Part shown: one piece after another, positions 15,325-23,852 of the stretch
Layout: each line of letters starts with the position of its first letter
Position numbering within the stretch: position 1 is the stretch's first letter
Source of the DNA: Eutrophocola sp964601805
GTDB taxonomy: Bacteria > Pseudomonadota > Gammaproteobacteria > Pseudomonadales > Pseudohongiellaceae
Assembly: GCA_964601805.1 (NCBI GenBank)
Contig: CAZROW010000045.1
Location: 1 to 26,122 of the forward strand
Direction of reading: 5' to 3'
Length of the DNA: 26,122 bases
Made by a program: the position numbers and the translations under genes
Notes under the pieces: model-generated
The model's database searches: none
What the model saw: only the letters and a program-made list of their open reading frames with translations
Told to the model about the DNA's origin: nothing

Positions 15325-16544
15325 GATGCCTCCTGTTGGGTTTGCAGGATGTCCAGGCGTTGTGCATGCAGTTGATTGCCAATTTCAGCATCCTTGAAAC
15401 CGGCCGCCACGATGGCCCTGGTATCAACCTGGTGACACAGTGCCAGTGCCTTGCGCATGACATCAGCTTGTGGATAGGGGTTTTGCTCCAGGCCCAGGCG
15501 GCCGCGGGCATCGGCTTCACAGGCTACCAGGAATTGTTCAAAGCGTTCCGGTTTGCGAAACGCATCCATGGCTTCAAGCAGTTCGAGCCTGGCCTGCGCA
15601 TCCACGTGGGCCGCTTTATGGCAATGGGTATGGTGCGCACTGGTGAGCCTGGCCAGGTCACGAAACTCATTGGGTGCCTTGATACGTTTGCAGGCGGCAG
15701 TCACCAGGTCCACACCCAGTTCTTCATGACCGCGCAGGTTTGGCCAGCGATCCCGGGGAATGGCACCCTTGCCGACGTCGTGCATGAGGGCGGCAAAGCG
15801 AATGACCGGATCGTCACTGAGCAGTGCAGCCTGTTCCAGGGACATGACGGTATGCAGCCCGGTATCAATCTCGGGATGGTATTTGGGTGGCTGTGGCACG
15901 CCGTACAGGTTGTCGACTTCCGGCAACACGATTGCCAGTGCACCGCAATGCTTGAGCACCTGGATAAAGACATGGGGTGAACGCTCACCCAGGGCATTGG
16001 CAAATTCGGTCCAGATGCGCTCCGGGACCAGTGCCTGGATTTCACCGGCGGCGACGATGTCACTCATGAGTGTCATCGTTTCATCGGCTACGGTAAAACC
16101 CAGGTGATGAAAGCGGGCGGCAAAACGGGCAACGCGCAATACCCGTAATGGGTCTTCTACAAAAGCAGGGGAGACATGGCGCAGTAATTTCTGTGCCAGG
16201 TCCTGGCGGCCGTTAAAGGGGTCAATGATGTTGCCATCTTCGTCCCTGGCCATGGCATTGATGGTCAGGTCCCGACGGGCCAGGTCTTCTTCCAGGGTGA
16301 CATCAGGTGCCGCGTGCACGGTGAAGCCGGTATAGCCGGTACCGGACTTACGTTCGGTACGGGCCAGGGCATATTCTTCCTTGCTTTGCGGATGCAGGAA
16401 CACCGGGAAATCCTTGCCCACCTGCTGGTAACCCTGGTCCAGCATTTCCTGCGGCGTGGCACCCACCACCACCCAGTCGGAATCCTGGACCGGAATGCCG
16501 AGCAGGTCGTCGCGTACTGCACCGCCAACTAAATAGGTTTTCAT
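15321..16544 (-). CDS. cca: Multifunctional CCA tRNA nucleotidyltransferase
   Basis: Adds and repairs the 3' CCA of tRNAs. It is 407 aa, the gammaproteobacterial class II form. The N-terminal polymerase head has YLVGGAVRDDLL (4-15), the metal-binding Asp-Ser-Asp at 21-23, and the EEDLARRDLTINAMA motif with the RRD signature. The neck follows (EDPLRVLRVARFAARF). The C-terminal HD domain (HTVMSLEQAALL, LMHDVGKG) gives the phosphohydrolase/phosphodiesterase activity of the E. coli type. First gene of a two-gene unit with the pteridine-reductase-like SDR. About 300 bases of repeat-rich DNA separate it from apaH upstream. Confidence 0.97.
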   Translation of the reverse strand: MKTYLVGGAVRDDLLGIPVQDSDWVVVGATPQEMLDQGYQQVGKDFPVFLHPQSKEEYALARTERKSGTGYTGFTVHAAPDVTLEEDLARRDLTINAMARDEDGNIIDPFNGRQDLAQKLLRHVSPAFVEDPLRVLRVARFAARFHHLGFTVADETMTLMSDIVAAGEIQALVPERIWTEFANALGERSPHVFIQVLKHCGALAIVLPEVDNLYGVPQPPKYHPEIDTGLHTVMSLEQAALLSDDPVIRFAALMHDVGKGAIPRDRWPNLRGHEELGVDLVTAACKRIKAPNEFRDLARLTSAHHTHCHKAAHVDAQARLELLEAMDAFRKPERFEQFLVACEADARGRLGLEQNPYPQADVMRKALALCHQVDTRAIVAAGFKDAEIGNQLHAQRLDILQTQQEAS

Positions 16545-16684
16545 GATGGGGTCGGGTTTATGGAATGCATAACAGGGATTATCACAATAAATTCGTTGGT
16601 CTGGCGACAGTTTGTCAGGATAAGAAACTTGAAGGTGTAGAACGCAACGAGCACTGATCTATTGCATGCTGCCTCGCCAGCCTT
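16545..16684. other. Intergenic stretch upstream of cca, no clear content
   Basis: The first 140 bases of the 299-base cca-apaH gap should hold the cca promoter on the minus strand. I see no convincing -35/-10 pair and no supported gene. The rest of the gap is made of the repeats at 16685-16833. Confidence 0.4.
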
Positions 16685-16738
16685 GTCGGCAAACGGCCCT
16701 GTGGGCCTTTTATGCCCTTCAGGGTAATGCCGACCTAC
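16685..16738 (-). repeat. REP-like GTAG hairpin, family B (copy 3, with an extra inner hairpin)
   Basis: Read on the minus strand: GTAG (16738-16735), left arm GTCGGCATTA, an inner hairpin CCCTGAAGGG, GGCCCACAGGGCC, and right arm GCCGTTTGCCGAC. The right arm is identical over 13 bases to the copy at 9706. The inner hairpin makes this copy longer (54 bases, against 36) and cruciform-like. An octamer array lies 10 bases on its GTAG side. Confidence 0.82.
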
Positions 16739-16748
16739 CAACCTATCT

Positions 16749-16780
16749 CTTTATCGTTTTATCGGTTTATCGTTTTATCG
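16749..16780 (-). repeat. Tandem octamer CGATAAAN (reverse strand), four exact copies
   Basis: On the plus strand NTTTATCG is repeated at 16749, 16757, 16765 and 16773 (first base C, T, G, T). This is the reverse complement of the array at 9672-9703, with the same unit, copy number and side relative to the GTAG hairpin. Confidence 0.92.
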
Positions 16781-16797
16781 AAATTTTCAACGGAGCT

Positions 16798-16833
16798 GTC
16801 GGATGGCGGCACTACGTGCCTTATCCGACCTAC
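16798..16833 (-). repeat. REP-like GTAG hairpin, family B (copy 4)
   Basis: On the minus strand: GTAG (16833-16830), GTCGGATAAGGC, loop ACGTAGT, GCCGCCATCCGAC. Both arms are identical to the copy at 47-79 while the loop differs. It sits 10 bases past the apaH stop, where it could act as the 3' end structure of the lptD-apaH transcript. Confidence 0.82.
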
Positions 16834-16843
16834 GTGTTAATAG

Positions 16844-17674
16844 TCATTTTTCCTTGCAGGGCACACTGTAGCGTCGCTTGTCTTCCAGGCGCAAGGCGGT
16901 GAGCGTTCTGCCCCAGACGCAACCGGTATCCAGGGCGTAGACGTTGGGCCAGTTGGTTTCCCCTTCCAGGGTTGCCCAGTGACCAAACAGGATAACCTTG
17001 CTGGGTTTCAGGTCCTGGTATTCATACCAGGGCCGAAAACCTGCCGGGGCGGTTTTCGGGCCGGTTTTGATGGCCAGGTTGAGCTGCGTTTCACCATTAC
17101 AGAAGCGCACACGTGTCAGGTAGTTGGTAATCACACGCAGGCGTTCCATACCTTTGAGTCCTTCATGCCAGATGTCCGGTTCATCGCCGTACATGCGATT
17201 GAGAAATTTCAGGTACTTGTCGCTTTGCAGTACCTTCTCCACTTCTTTACCGTAACTGCGTGCCTGCTTGAAGCTCCAGCCCGGGGCGATCCCGGCATGC
17301 ACCATCAGGAAGGACTGTCGGCCGTCTTCGGTGTCGAGTTTTTCATGATGAATCATGGGCTGCTGGCGCAACCAGTCACAGTAGGTCAGGCAGTCCTTGT
17401 CATCGAGAACGTCTTTCAGGGTGTCTTTTTTGCCGTGGCGCTGGGCACCGGTGGCCATGGCTATAAAGTGCAGGTCATGATTGCCCAGTACCATGGTCAG
17501 GCTGTCGCCCAGGCTCTTGAGAAAACGCAGGGTCTTCAGGGATTTCGGACCGCGATTGATGACATCGCCGACGCTCCAGAGGCGGTCCTGTGCCGGGTCA
17601 AATTTGATTTTCTCCAGCAGTCGCATGAGCTGGTCATGGCATCCCTGGATATCACCGACAACATACGATGCCAT
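16844..17674 (-). CDS. apaH: Symmetrical bis(5'-nucleosyl)-tetraphosphatase
   Basis: Hydrolyses Ap4A to two ADP and also removes Np4 caps from RNA in E. coli. It is 276 aa, close to the usual 280. The metallophosphoesterase motifs are in order: YVVGDIQGCHDQL (4-16), WSVGDVINRGP, VLGNHDLHF, and the C-terminal FGHWATLEG and ALDTGCVWG. The GDVINRGP form (more often GDLVNRGP) is conservative. Last gene of the lptD-surA-pdxA-rsmA-apaG-apaH series, 83 bases behind apaG. A REP-like hairpin follows its stop. Confidence 0.97.
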   Translation of the reverse strand: MASYVVGDIQGCHDQLMRLLEKIKFDPAQDRLWSVGDVINRGPKSLKTLRFLKSLGDSLTMVLGNHDLHFIAMATGAQRHGKKDTLKDVLDDKDCLTYCDWLRQQPMIHHEKLDTEDGRQSFLMVHAGIAPGWSFKQARSYGKEVEKVLQSDKYLKFLNRMYGDEPDIWHEGLKGMERLRVITNYLTRVRFCNGETQLNLAIKTGPKTAPAGFRPWYEYQDLKPSKVILFGHWATLEGETNWPNVYALDTGCVWGRTLTALRLEDKRRYSVPCKEK

Positions 17675-17757
17675 TTGACTATTCCTGCCCGTCTAGAATT
17701 GTTGTGAATGTAAAAATGAGGATATTGCCGAAATAGTGTTAACAGGTCCTGGTCGCA

Positions 17758-18147
17758 CTAGTGAATCATGTTCGGTATGGCCAGCACAAACAGGGGTATG
17801 GGGGCTTCAAACTGGTCACCGCTGGCAGATTCCATGGTGTAGGAGCCTCGCATGTCGCCAATTTCCGTGGCAATCAGTGTGCCACTGGAATACTCAAAGG
17901 AATCACCGGGCTGGATTAGTGGTTGCTGGCCAACCACGCCTTTGCCGGTGACCTCGTCGACCTTGTTGTTCTGGTCCGTAATGATCCAGTGACGGCTGAG
18001 CAGGCGCACGGGTTCATCACGATGATTGACGATGGTAATCGTGTAGGAAAATGCATAGGAGTTTTTTGCGGGATCAGACTGCATTTCCAGGAAACGGGTC
18101 CTGGTACTGATTTCTATGCCACAGTCATTCTCGGGAGTACTGCTCAC
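17758..18147 (-). CDS. apaG: ApaG (DUF525) protein
   Basis: A 129-aa immunoglobulin-like beta-sandwich protein of the ApaG/DUF525 family. The hallmark GKGVVGQQPLIQPGDSFEYS region and the GSYTMES strand are present. It has been linked to Co2+ and Mg2+ effects and is always found beside apaH and rsmA, but its biochemical role is not settled. The start is GTG at 18147 (MSSTPENDCGIEI) with AGG about 13 bases upstream. It lies 54 bases downstream of rsmA. Confidence 0.95.
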   Translation of the reverse strand: MSSTPENDCGIEISTRTRFLEMQSDPAKNSYAFSYTITIVNHRDEPVRLLSRHWIITDQNNKVDEVTGKGVVGQQPLIQPGDSFEYSSGTLIATEIGDMRGSYTMESASGDQFEAPIPLFVLAIPNMIH

Positions 18148-18201
18148 GTTGGGTTGATTACCTGTCTGGAGTAAATGCTGTCGGGAATGGCGTCGACGAC
18201 G

Positions 18202-18984
18202 TTACCGGTTCAGCGTATCGCTGATAGTAACATATTCAGCAAGCGAAAGTGTTTCCGGACGGCGACTGCCGTCAATACCCAGGTTTGAAAGTGCCTGTTT
18301 GTCGATGAGTGTTTTCAGGCTGTTTTGCAGGGTTTTACGCCGTTGGGAAAAGGCGGTTCTTACCACGGTTTCCAGGTTGTCCGTGTTGGCGGCAGGAAAG
18401 GGCAGATCTTGCCAGGGTGTGAGCCTGACGATGGCAGAGTCGACTTTGGGTTGGGGATGAAAGGCAGTGGGTGGCACACGGAACAGTTTTTCCACCTGGC
18501 AAAAATACTGCGTCATGATGCCAAGGCGGCCGTAATTCTTGTTGCCCGGGGCTGCACTCATCCTGTCGACCACTTCGAGCTGCAGCATGAATACCATGTC
18601 ACTGAACAGGTGCCGGTGTTGAAAGAGCCGGAACAACAGTGGCGTGGAAATATTGTAGGGCAGGTTGCCAATCACCCGGTAGCCCGCCTCGCGTGTCGGC
18701 AATGCGGTGAAATCAAATTTCAGGACATCGGCAACATGCAGGGAAAAATTGGGCCGGTTGTCGTAACGCCACTGGAATTCGGCAGCCAGGTCGCGGTCGA
18801 TTTCGATGACATCCAGGTGCCGGCACTGGTCAACGAGCCGGTCGGTCAGTGCTCCCTGGCCGGGACCGATTTCGATAATGCAGTCATCTGCTTTCGGGTT
18901 GATGGCAGTAATGATGCGTTCAATGATGTTGGCATCCTGCAGGAAGTTTTGCCCGAAGCGTTTCCTGGCCCGGTGTTCAGACAT
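18202..18984 (-). CDS. rsmA: 16S rRNA (adenine1518/1519-N6)-dimethyltransferase
   Basis: KsgA/RsmA dimethylates two adjacent adenines in the 3' hairpin of 16S rRNA, a late small-subunit assembly check. It is 260 aa. The N-terminal ARKRFGQNFLQD motif is followed by the SAM site IEIGPGQGALT (39-49), the acidic strand VIEIDRD, the catalytic NLPYNIS, and the C-terminal FSQRRKTLQNSLK. Its ATG lies inside the end of pdxA (8-base overlap), so translation is coupled. Confidence 0.98.
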   Translation of the reverse strand: MSEHRARKRFGQNFLQDANIIERIITAINPKADDCIIEIGPGQGALTDRLVDQCRHLDVIEIDRDLAAEFQWRYDNRPNFSLHVADVLKFDFTALPTREAGYRVIGNLPYNISTPLLFRLFQHRHLFSDMVFMLQLEVVDRMSAAPGNKNYGRLGIMTQYFCQVEKLFRVPPTAFHPQPKVDSAIVRLTPWQDLPFPAANTDNLETVVRTAFSQRRKTLQNSLKTLIDKQALSNLGIDGSRRPETLSLAEYVTISDTLNR

Positions 18985-19972
18985 GATCCGGGTTCCAGTG
19001 TTTTACCATTTCCAATGCCGTCTGGATGGCATAGTGAAGGCTGCCGGTTTCCGCCTTGCCAGTGCCTGCCAGGTCCAGGGCGGTGCCGTGGTCCACGGAA
19101 GTACGGATGATGGGCAGCCCCAGCGTGATATTCACGGCATGGCCGAAACCCTTGAATTTCAGCACGGGCAGGCCCTGGTCGTGGTACATGGCCAGCACGG
19201 CATCGGCCGTATCAAGATGCTTGGGGGTAAACAGGGTGTCTGCCGGCAGGGGACCGATGAGATCCATGCCCTGGTGGCGACAGGCCTCCAGTACGGGAAT
19301 GATGGTGTCCTGTTCTTCTTTTCCCAGGTGACCGTTTTCCCCGGCATGGGGATTGAGCCCGGCAACGACAATACGCGGTGTGGCAATACCGAATTTATCC
19401 CGCAGGTCCTTCTCCAGGATAGTGATGATCTGCTTCAGCAGGGATTGGGTGATGGCCCCGGGTACAGCAGTCAGGGGCAGGTGTGTGGTGGCCAGGGCAA
19501 CACGCAGACCTTCGGTGGCAAGCATCATCACCACGTGTTCGCAATGACAGCGCTCGGCAAGATATTCCGTATGGCCGGAGAAAACGATGCCGGCATCATT
19601 GATGATGCTTTTCTGGACGGGTCCTGTGACCAGGGCGGAAAACTCACCGTCAAGACATCCGTCAGTGGCACGATCCAGGGTTTCCAGGACATAGGTGCTG
19701 TTGGCACGGTTGAGCTCTCCCGGCCTGGCCGGTGATTTCATGGCAACGGGAATGACATTCAGGCTGGCTGCTTGCGGGGGGGACTGGCTGGCATCATGCA
19801 CCGGCAGTGAATAGCCCAGTTCGCTGCATCGCGAGGCCAGCAATTCCGGATCGGCAATCAGTACAAGCTGTTCACCCACATGGGGGTTGGCAGCAATATA
19901 CTGGATACAAAGGTCGGGGCCGATACCGGCAGGTTCGCCCGGTGTGATGGCCAGGGGTGCGGGGTTGCTCAA
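18977..19972 (-). CDS. pdxA: 4-hydroxythreonine-4-phosphate dehydrogenase
   Basis: A step of the DXP-dependent vitamin B6 pathway: NAD-dependent oxidation of 4-phosphohydroxy-L-threonine, whose product is joined to DXP by PdxJ. It is 331 aa. The signature start is PLAITPGEPAGIGPDL. VTGPVQKS and the FSGHTEYLAE His, GLNPHAGENGHLG, and the AMYHDQGLPVLKF His supply the divalent-metal and substrate sites. The only possible start is TTG at 19972, which overlaps the surA stop by four bases (TTGA). Low initiation strength may lower PdxA output relative to SurA. Confidence 0.97.
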   Translation of the reverse strand: MSNPAPLAITPGEPAGIGPDLCIQYIAANPHVGEQLVLIADPELLASRCSELGYSLPVHDASQSPPQAASLNVIPVAMKSPARPGELNRANSTYVLETLDRATDGCLDGEFSALVTGPVQKSIINDAGIVFSGHTEYLAERCHCEHVVMMLATEGLRVALATTHLPLTAVPGAITQSLLKQIITILEKDLRDKFGIATPRIVVAGLNPHAGENGHLGKEEQDTIIPVLEACRHQGMDLIGPLPADTLFTPKHLDTADAVLAMYHDQGLPVLKFKGFGHAVNITLGLPIIRTSVDHGTALDLAGTGKAETGSLHYAIQTALEMVKHWNPDHV

Positions 19973-21294
19973 GGTTCTTCGAAGTCGATCTTGATATCCA
20001 CGTAAGCGGTATCGCGCATTTCGGTCAGCCAGTTTTCCAGTTCGTTTTCGAACTTGCGCTGGCGCAGGATCTGTTCAGCCTGGTAGCGCATGTTGTCCTG
20101 GGTGACATCCTCCAGACGTTTGTCCAGCAACTCGATTATGTGCCAGCCGCTTTGCAGGCGTACCGGTTCTGTCATTTCACCGACCTCAAGTTCCTGCACG
20201 GCGGCCAGGAAATCCGGGGGCAACTGGCCAAAGGTGATCCAGTCCAGGTCGCCGCCTGACACCATGGAGCTTTCATCATCGGTGTTCTGGCGCGCCAGGT
20301 CGCCCAGGTCCTCGCCATCCTGGATGCGCTGGTAGAGTTCATTGATGAGGGCTTCTGTCTGGCTTTCCGTGCGGATTTCATTGGGTTCTAGCTGGATATG
20401 ACGGACATGGAACTGCTGGATTTCCAGGTTGGCGCCACCACGCTGGTCCTTGAGCTGCACGATGTGCCAGCCGCTTTCACTTTCAAAAGGCGCGGTGATC
20501 TCACCCAGGGTCAGCTGTGGTACCACGTCCCTGAAAATAGTGGGCAGGTTTTCTGTCTTGCGAAAGCCCATGTCGCTGCCCCGAACGGGAATGCCGCTGA
20601 CCTGGCCGGCGGCAATGAACTGGTCAATCTCCGCACCCTGCCTGATCTGTTCGTAAAGAAAATTGGCCAGTTCCTCGCGGCGGGCATCGTCAGCCCCGTC
20701 GCTGTGCTCGATGAGTAACTGAGAGATTCGGTACTCCGGTGCAATGCGTTGCTGGCCGGTCTCTGAACGCAGGTAATTCTCGACTTCCTGGCGCGTGATG
20801 TTAATACGGTTGTTCACGGCGCCGTTTTGCAGTTGCTGCAACATGATGTCCTTGCGCAACTGGTCACGCGTGACGTTGTAAACCCCTTCACGTTCAAGAA
20901 TCTCGCGGAATTGTTCGAAGGTCATGTTGTTCTGTTGGGCCACGTTATTCATGGCCGCGTTCAGCTGGTTGTCATCCACGCGGACACCGGCACGGGATGC
21001 CATCTGCATTTGCAGGTTTTCAATGATGAGCTGGTCGAGCAATTGCTGCTTCAGTTCGGCCTCATCCGGGCGAGGGCCCTGGATACTGGCGAGCTGCGCC
21101 TGGATCTGTTCCCAGCGCATGTCGAATTCACTTTTCAGGATGACGTCGTCATCCACGATGGCGATGACCTTGTCCAGGGAGATGACTTCCTGGGGCAGGG
21201 CGCAGGCAGGCCACAGGACAGCCAGCAACAGGGTGAGAACCGGCCAGCTCCCGGAAAATCGTACCTGCCTGTTATTGCTGCTATTGCTGCGCAT
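19969..21294 (-). CDS. surA: Periplasmic chaperone / peptidyl-prolyl isomerase SurA
   Basis: Escorts unfolded outer-membrane proteins, including LptD, to the BAM complex. From ATG at 21294 it is 441 aa: a signal peptide (hydrophobic core VLTLLLAVLWPACA, about 19-32), an N-terminal chaperone domain beginning ISLDKVIAIVDDDVI, and two parvulin domains (about 180-280 and 290-385), each ending in GWHI with Leu-x-Asp. The C-terminal helix completes the chaperone. The frame is open to 21351, but 21294 has AGAG nine bases upstream and gives a normal signal peptide. The start lies 14 bases inside the lptD 3' end, so the chaperone is translationally coupled to its client. Confidence 0.96.
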   Translation of the reverse strand: MRSNSSNNRQVRFSGSWPVLTLLLAVLWPACALPQEVISLDKVIAIVDDDVILKSEFDMRWEQIQAQLASIQGPRPDEAELKQQLLDQLIIENLQMQMASRAGVRVDDNQLNAAMNNVAQQNNMTFEQFREILEREGVYNVTRDQLRKDIMLQQLQNGAVNNRINITRQEVENYLRSETGQQRIAPEYRISQLLIEHSDGADDARREELANFLYEQIRQGAEIDQFIAAGQVSGIPVRGSDMGFRKTENLPTIFRDVVPQLTLGEITAPFESESGWHIVQLKDQRGGANLEIQQFHVRHIQLEPNEIRTESQTEALINELYQRIQDGEDLGDLARQNTDDESSMVSGGDLDWITFGQLPPDFLAAVQELEVGEMTEPVRLQSGWHIIELLDKRLEDVTQDNMRYQAEQILRQRKFENELENWLTEMRDTAYVDIKIDFEEP

Positions 21295-23731
21295 ATTCAC
21301 GTTCTCTGTATCCATTGATGCCATTATTGAGAATTCCGCTGACATTACCACCTAAGACGCTGCCAAAGCCTTTTAGTTCAAATTGCAGGAAAACGCCGGT
21401 GTTGTCATCCACGTTGCCATAGAACAGGGCGTCGTTGTCAATCCACTGCCTGGCGATGATCCGCACGCTGTAGCAGCAGTTGCTGTACTCAAGCCCGGCG
21501 ATGGTTTCCAGGTCGCGGCTGTTGGCATGGTCATAATTCCAGCGTCCGATCAGGCTCCAGTTCTGCGAGACGGGCCAGATGCCTGAGACATCGGTCTGCC
21601 TGATACGCCGGTCAAACCCTGAATTGTTGATGGGATTGCCCGCAACATCGCGATATCGGTAGCTGAAATTGAGGATGTGATTTATATCAGATTGATAGCG
21701 GAATTGAAAATTACCCACCTCGATATTGTTCTCGGTGGAATCCCATTCCAGGTAGGAATTGATGCGCCAGTTATCGGTGAGCCTGACATTAAATTCCGAG
21801 GCAATGGCCGAGCTGCTGCGCCGGTTCGACAGACCCGGCGCATTGCGCAGGGTAACCCGGCGGTCTTCAAAATACTGGATCTGGCCAATGCTGGCGCTGG
21901 CTCTTTCACGGCCACGTTCATTGAGGAAGCGGGTGGTGACGGCCAGGGTCAACTGGTTGGTGTCACCCACACGGTCCTTGCCGCTGAAACGGTCTTCGCG
22001 AAACAGCTGGTTGAAACTGAAGGTCATGTTGCTGCTGTCAAAAACCGGAATATCACTCTGGTCCTCGTAATCGCTGTAGACATAGTACAGGCGCGGTTCC
22101 AGGGTCTGGATCATGTTCTCTTCGTTGAACGCCAGGTCCCGTTCAAAGATCAGGCCGCTGTCCAGGGTGCCGACAAAGACGCCACGCGTGGGATCGTCGG
22201 TGTAGACATCGGTCGGGTCCTCCAGCTGGTAGGAGGCGTACTTGTATTTCACGGTGGGATTGACGAAGGCCCCGGGGCTGGACCAGGGATAACTGATTTC
22301 AGGTTCGATGGTCAGGCGTTGACCGGTCACCATGGCGCCACCGGCCAATTGTGCAGCGGTCAGCTTGTCGGGGTCGGTGTCGCGGTCAAAATTGACGTAC
22401 TCGGTACTCACGCCGTACTCAAAGCCCAGGGGATGCTCGAACTCGCCGTCCACGTTAATGCGTGGCAGGCGTTTGTAGGGTTCGTTGAATTCGGAAATGG
22501 TGGGGTCCAGCAACTGGTAGCTCAGGGCCTGGAAACGAAAGCGCCAGTCCCGGTTGCGATATTGCACGCCACCGGTGCGGTTCAGGTAGCTCTGCGTGGT
22601 GGTATACAGGCCCGTGTTGCCCAGGTCCTGGAAATAATCAATGTCACTGACAGCCGCATAGTCCACCTGGCTGCGCAGGTTGCGCCCGAGCCGGGCGATA
22701 TGATCCAGCGATACCTGCCAGCGGTCTTCGACTGGCGGGGATACCGGATCGGGCAGTAACAATTCCGCTTCATCGTACTGGTCGTCACCGGGCAGGTAAT
22801 TCATTTGCAGTACATTGTCGGAAAGGCGGCTGCGATAGCGGCCCTCGACACCGAGCATCACGCCCCGATCCGTCATCACACGCGGTGTCAGCGTGGCATC
22901 GTAGTTGGGCGCCAGGTTCAGGTAATAGGGGGTGGCGATATCCAGGCCGCCATCACGGGTCGTTCCGAAGGTGGGGGCCAGGAACCCGGTGGCGCGTTCG
23001 TCATTGATGGGAAAAGTAAGCGCCGGTAGATACACCACCGGGACATTGCCCACACGCAATTTTACGTTTCGTGCCAGGCCCCGTCCTGTCGCCTGGTTCA
23101 GCACGATGGACTCGCCTTCCACCACCCAGGAATTGTCACCGGGTTCGCAGCGGGTGAAGATACCGTTGTCGATGGTGACAATACCGTCGGCATCAGTATA
23201 GACAATGACTTCCGCAGTGCCGCGTATATTATCCTCGTGCAGCACATAGCTGGCATTGTTGATGCTGCTACGCTCGCCTGCATTCTCGATACGGGCGTCA
23301 GTGCCCACCATCAACATGCCGTCCTGGCGCAACCGGATATTGCCTTGCAGGTCGGCATCAGCGCTTTCGGCGTCATAGTTGCCGGTGTCAGCACGCAGGT
23401 AGATATCTTCCTGGCGAATGTGAACATCGCCGGTCATGATGACCTGTTCATCGGCCTGGCCTTCCAGCCTGTCGGCTTTCAGGTTGGCGGAACCTGGCTC
23501 GCCTTCCAGCGTTGGCAGCAGTGGTGCTATGTACATGCCGCAGCAATTGTCAGGCAGCAGGGCCTGCTGTTCAGGCGTCAGATCTTCATAACTTACCCAG
23601 TCAATGTCACTGGCCTGTTCCACCATGGCAGGCTGCCCCAGCAGTGCCGGGCTGCAAGCCAGGCCGCAGAAAAGCAGGAAGGATTTCTTGTATGGGAATT
23701 TTGGCAACGGCAGGTTGAAGCGGGGGATCAC
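21281..23731 (-). CDS. lptD: LPS-assembly protein LptD
   Basis: Outer-membrane beta-barrel that, with lipoprotein LptE, inserts LPS into the outer leaflet. It is 816 aa: a signal peptide (about 1-34), the OstA-like jellyroll (LKADRLEGQADEQVIMTGDV, about 85-200), then the barrel domain to the end. Conserved Cys are Cys195 in FTRCEPGDNSW and the adjacent pair 752-753 in SNCCYSVR. These form the essential inter-domain disulfides in E. coli. A second adjacent pair, Cys63-Cys64, is in place of a single N-terminal Cys. The start is GTG at 23731 with AGGGG nine bases upstream. First gene of the lptD-apaH operon. Confidence 0.97.
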   Translation of the reverse strand: MIPRFNLPLPKFPYKKSFLLFCGLACSPALLGQPAMVEQASDIDWVSYEDLTPEQQALLPDNCCGMYIAPLLPTLEGEPGSANLKADRLEGQADEQVIMTGDVHIRQEDIYLRADTGNYDAESADADLQGNIRLRQDGMLMVGTDARIENAGERSSINNASYVLHEDNIRGTAEVIVYTDADGIVTIDNGIFTRCEPGDNSWVVEGESIVLNQATGRGLARNVKLRVGNVPVVYLPALTFPINDERATGFLAPTFGTTRDGGLDIATPYYLNLAPNYDATLTPRVMTDRGVMLGVEGRYRSRLSDNVLQMNYLPGDDQYDEAELLLPDPVSPPVEDRWQVSLDHIARLGRNLRSQVDYAAVSDIDYFQDLGNTGLYTTTQSYLNRTGGVQYRNRDWRFRFQALSYQLLDPTISEFNEPYKRLPRINVDGEFEHPLGFEYGVSTEYVNFDRDTDPDKLTAAQLAGGAMVTGQRLTIEPEISYPWSSPGAFVNPTVKYKYASYQLEDPTDVYTDDPTRGVFVGTLDSGLIFERDLAFNEENMIQTLEPRLYYVYSDYEDQSDIPVFDSSNMTFSFNQLFREDRFSGKDRVGDTNQLTLAVTTRFLNERGRERASASIGQIQYFEDRRVTLRNAPGLSNRRSSSAIASEFNVRLTDNWRINSYLEWDSTENNIEVGNFQFRYQSDINHILNFSYRYRDVAGNPINNSGFDRRIRQTDVSGIWPVSQNWSLIGRWNYDHANSRDLETIAGLEYSNCCYSVRIIARQWIDNDALFYGNVDDNTGVFLQFELKGFGSVLGGNVSGILNNGINGYREREYAQQ

Positions 23732-23760
23732 TTCTCAATTCCCCTATGTGTAGGCATAAT
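23732..23760 (+). promoter_or_regulatory. Possible sigma70 promoter for amgK-murU
   Basis: TTCTCA (23732-23737), 17 bases, CATAAT (23755-23760). It would give a leader of roughly 85 bases before the amgK ATG and begins right at the divergent lptD start. -10 is five of six, -35 four of six. Confidence 0.4.
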
Positions 23761-23775
23761 GCGGAGCATCGAAAG

Positions 23776-23804
23776 ATTCTAGTTTTTATGGCCCAGCTAA
23801 ACAA
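23776..23804 (-). promoter_or_regulatory. Possible sigma70 promoter for the lptD operon
   Basis: On the minus strand TTGTTT (23804-23799), a 17-base spacer and TAGAAT (23781-23776) lie about 45 bases upstream of the lptD GTG. The -10 is five of six; the -35 is weak. No clear sigmaE-type GGAACTT element, known upstream of E. coli lptD, was seen in the 121-base gap. Confidence 0.45.
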
Positions 23805-23852
23805 GCTGTCACGACAGCAGGCTGAGCATTCCGTCAAGGAATCGCCTGATCT

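Noticed and set aside
16541..16741. 66-aa minus-strand frame upstream of cca
   Set aside because: Composed partly of the family B repeat and intergenic DNA; no conserved features.
21677..22759. 360-aa plus-strand open frame
   Set aside because: Antisense to lptD, which is unambiguous; the frame is a codon-bias shadow.
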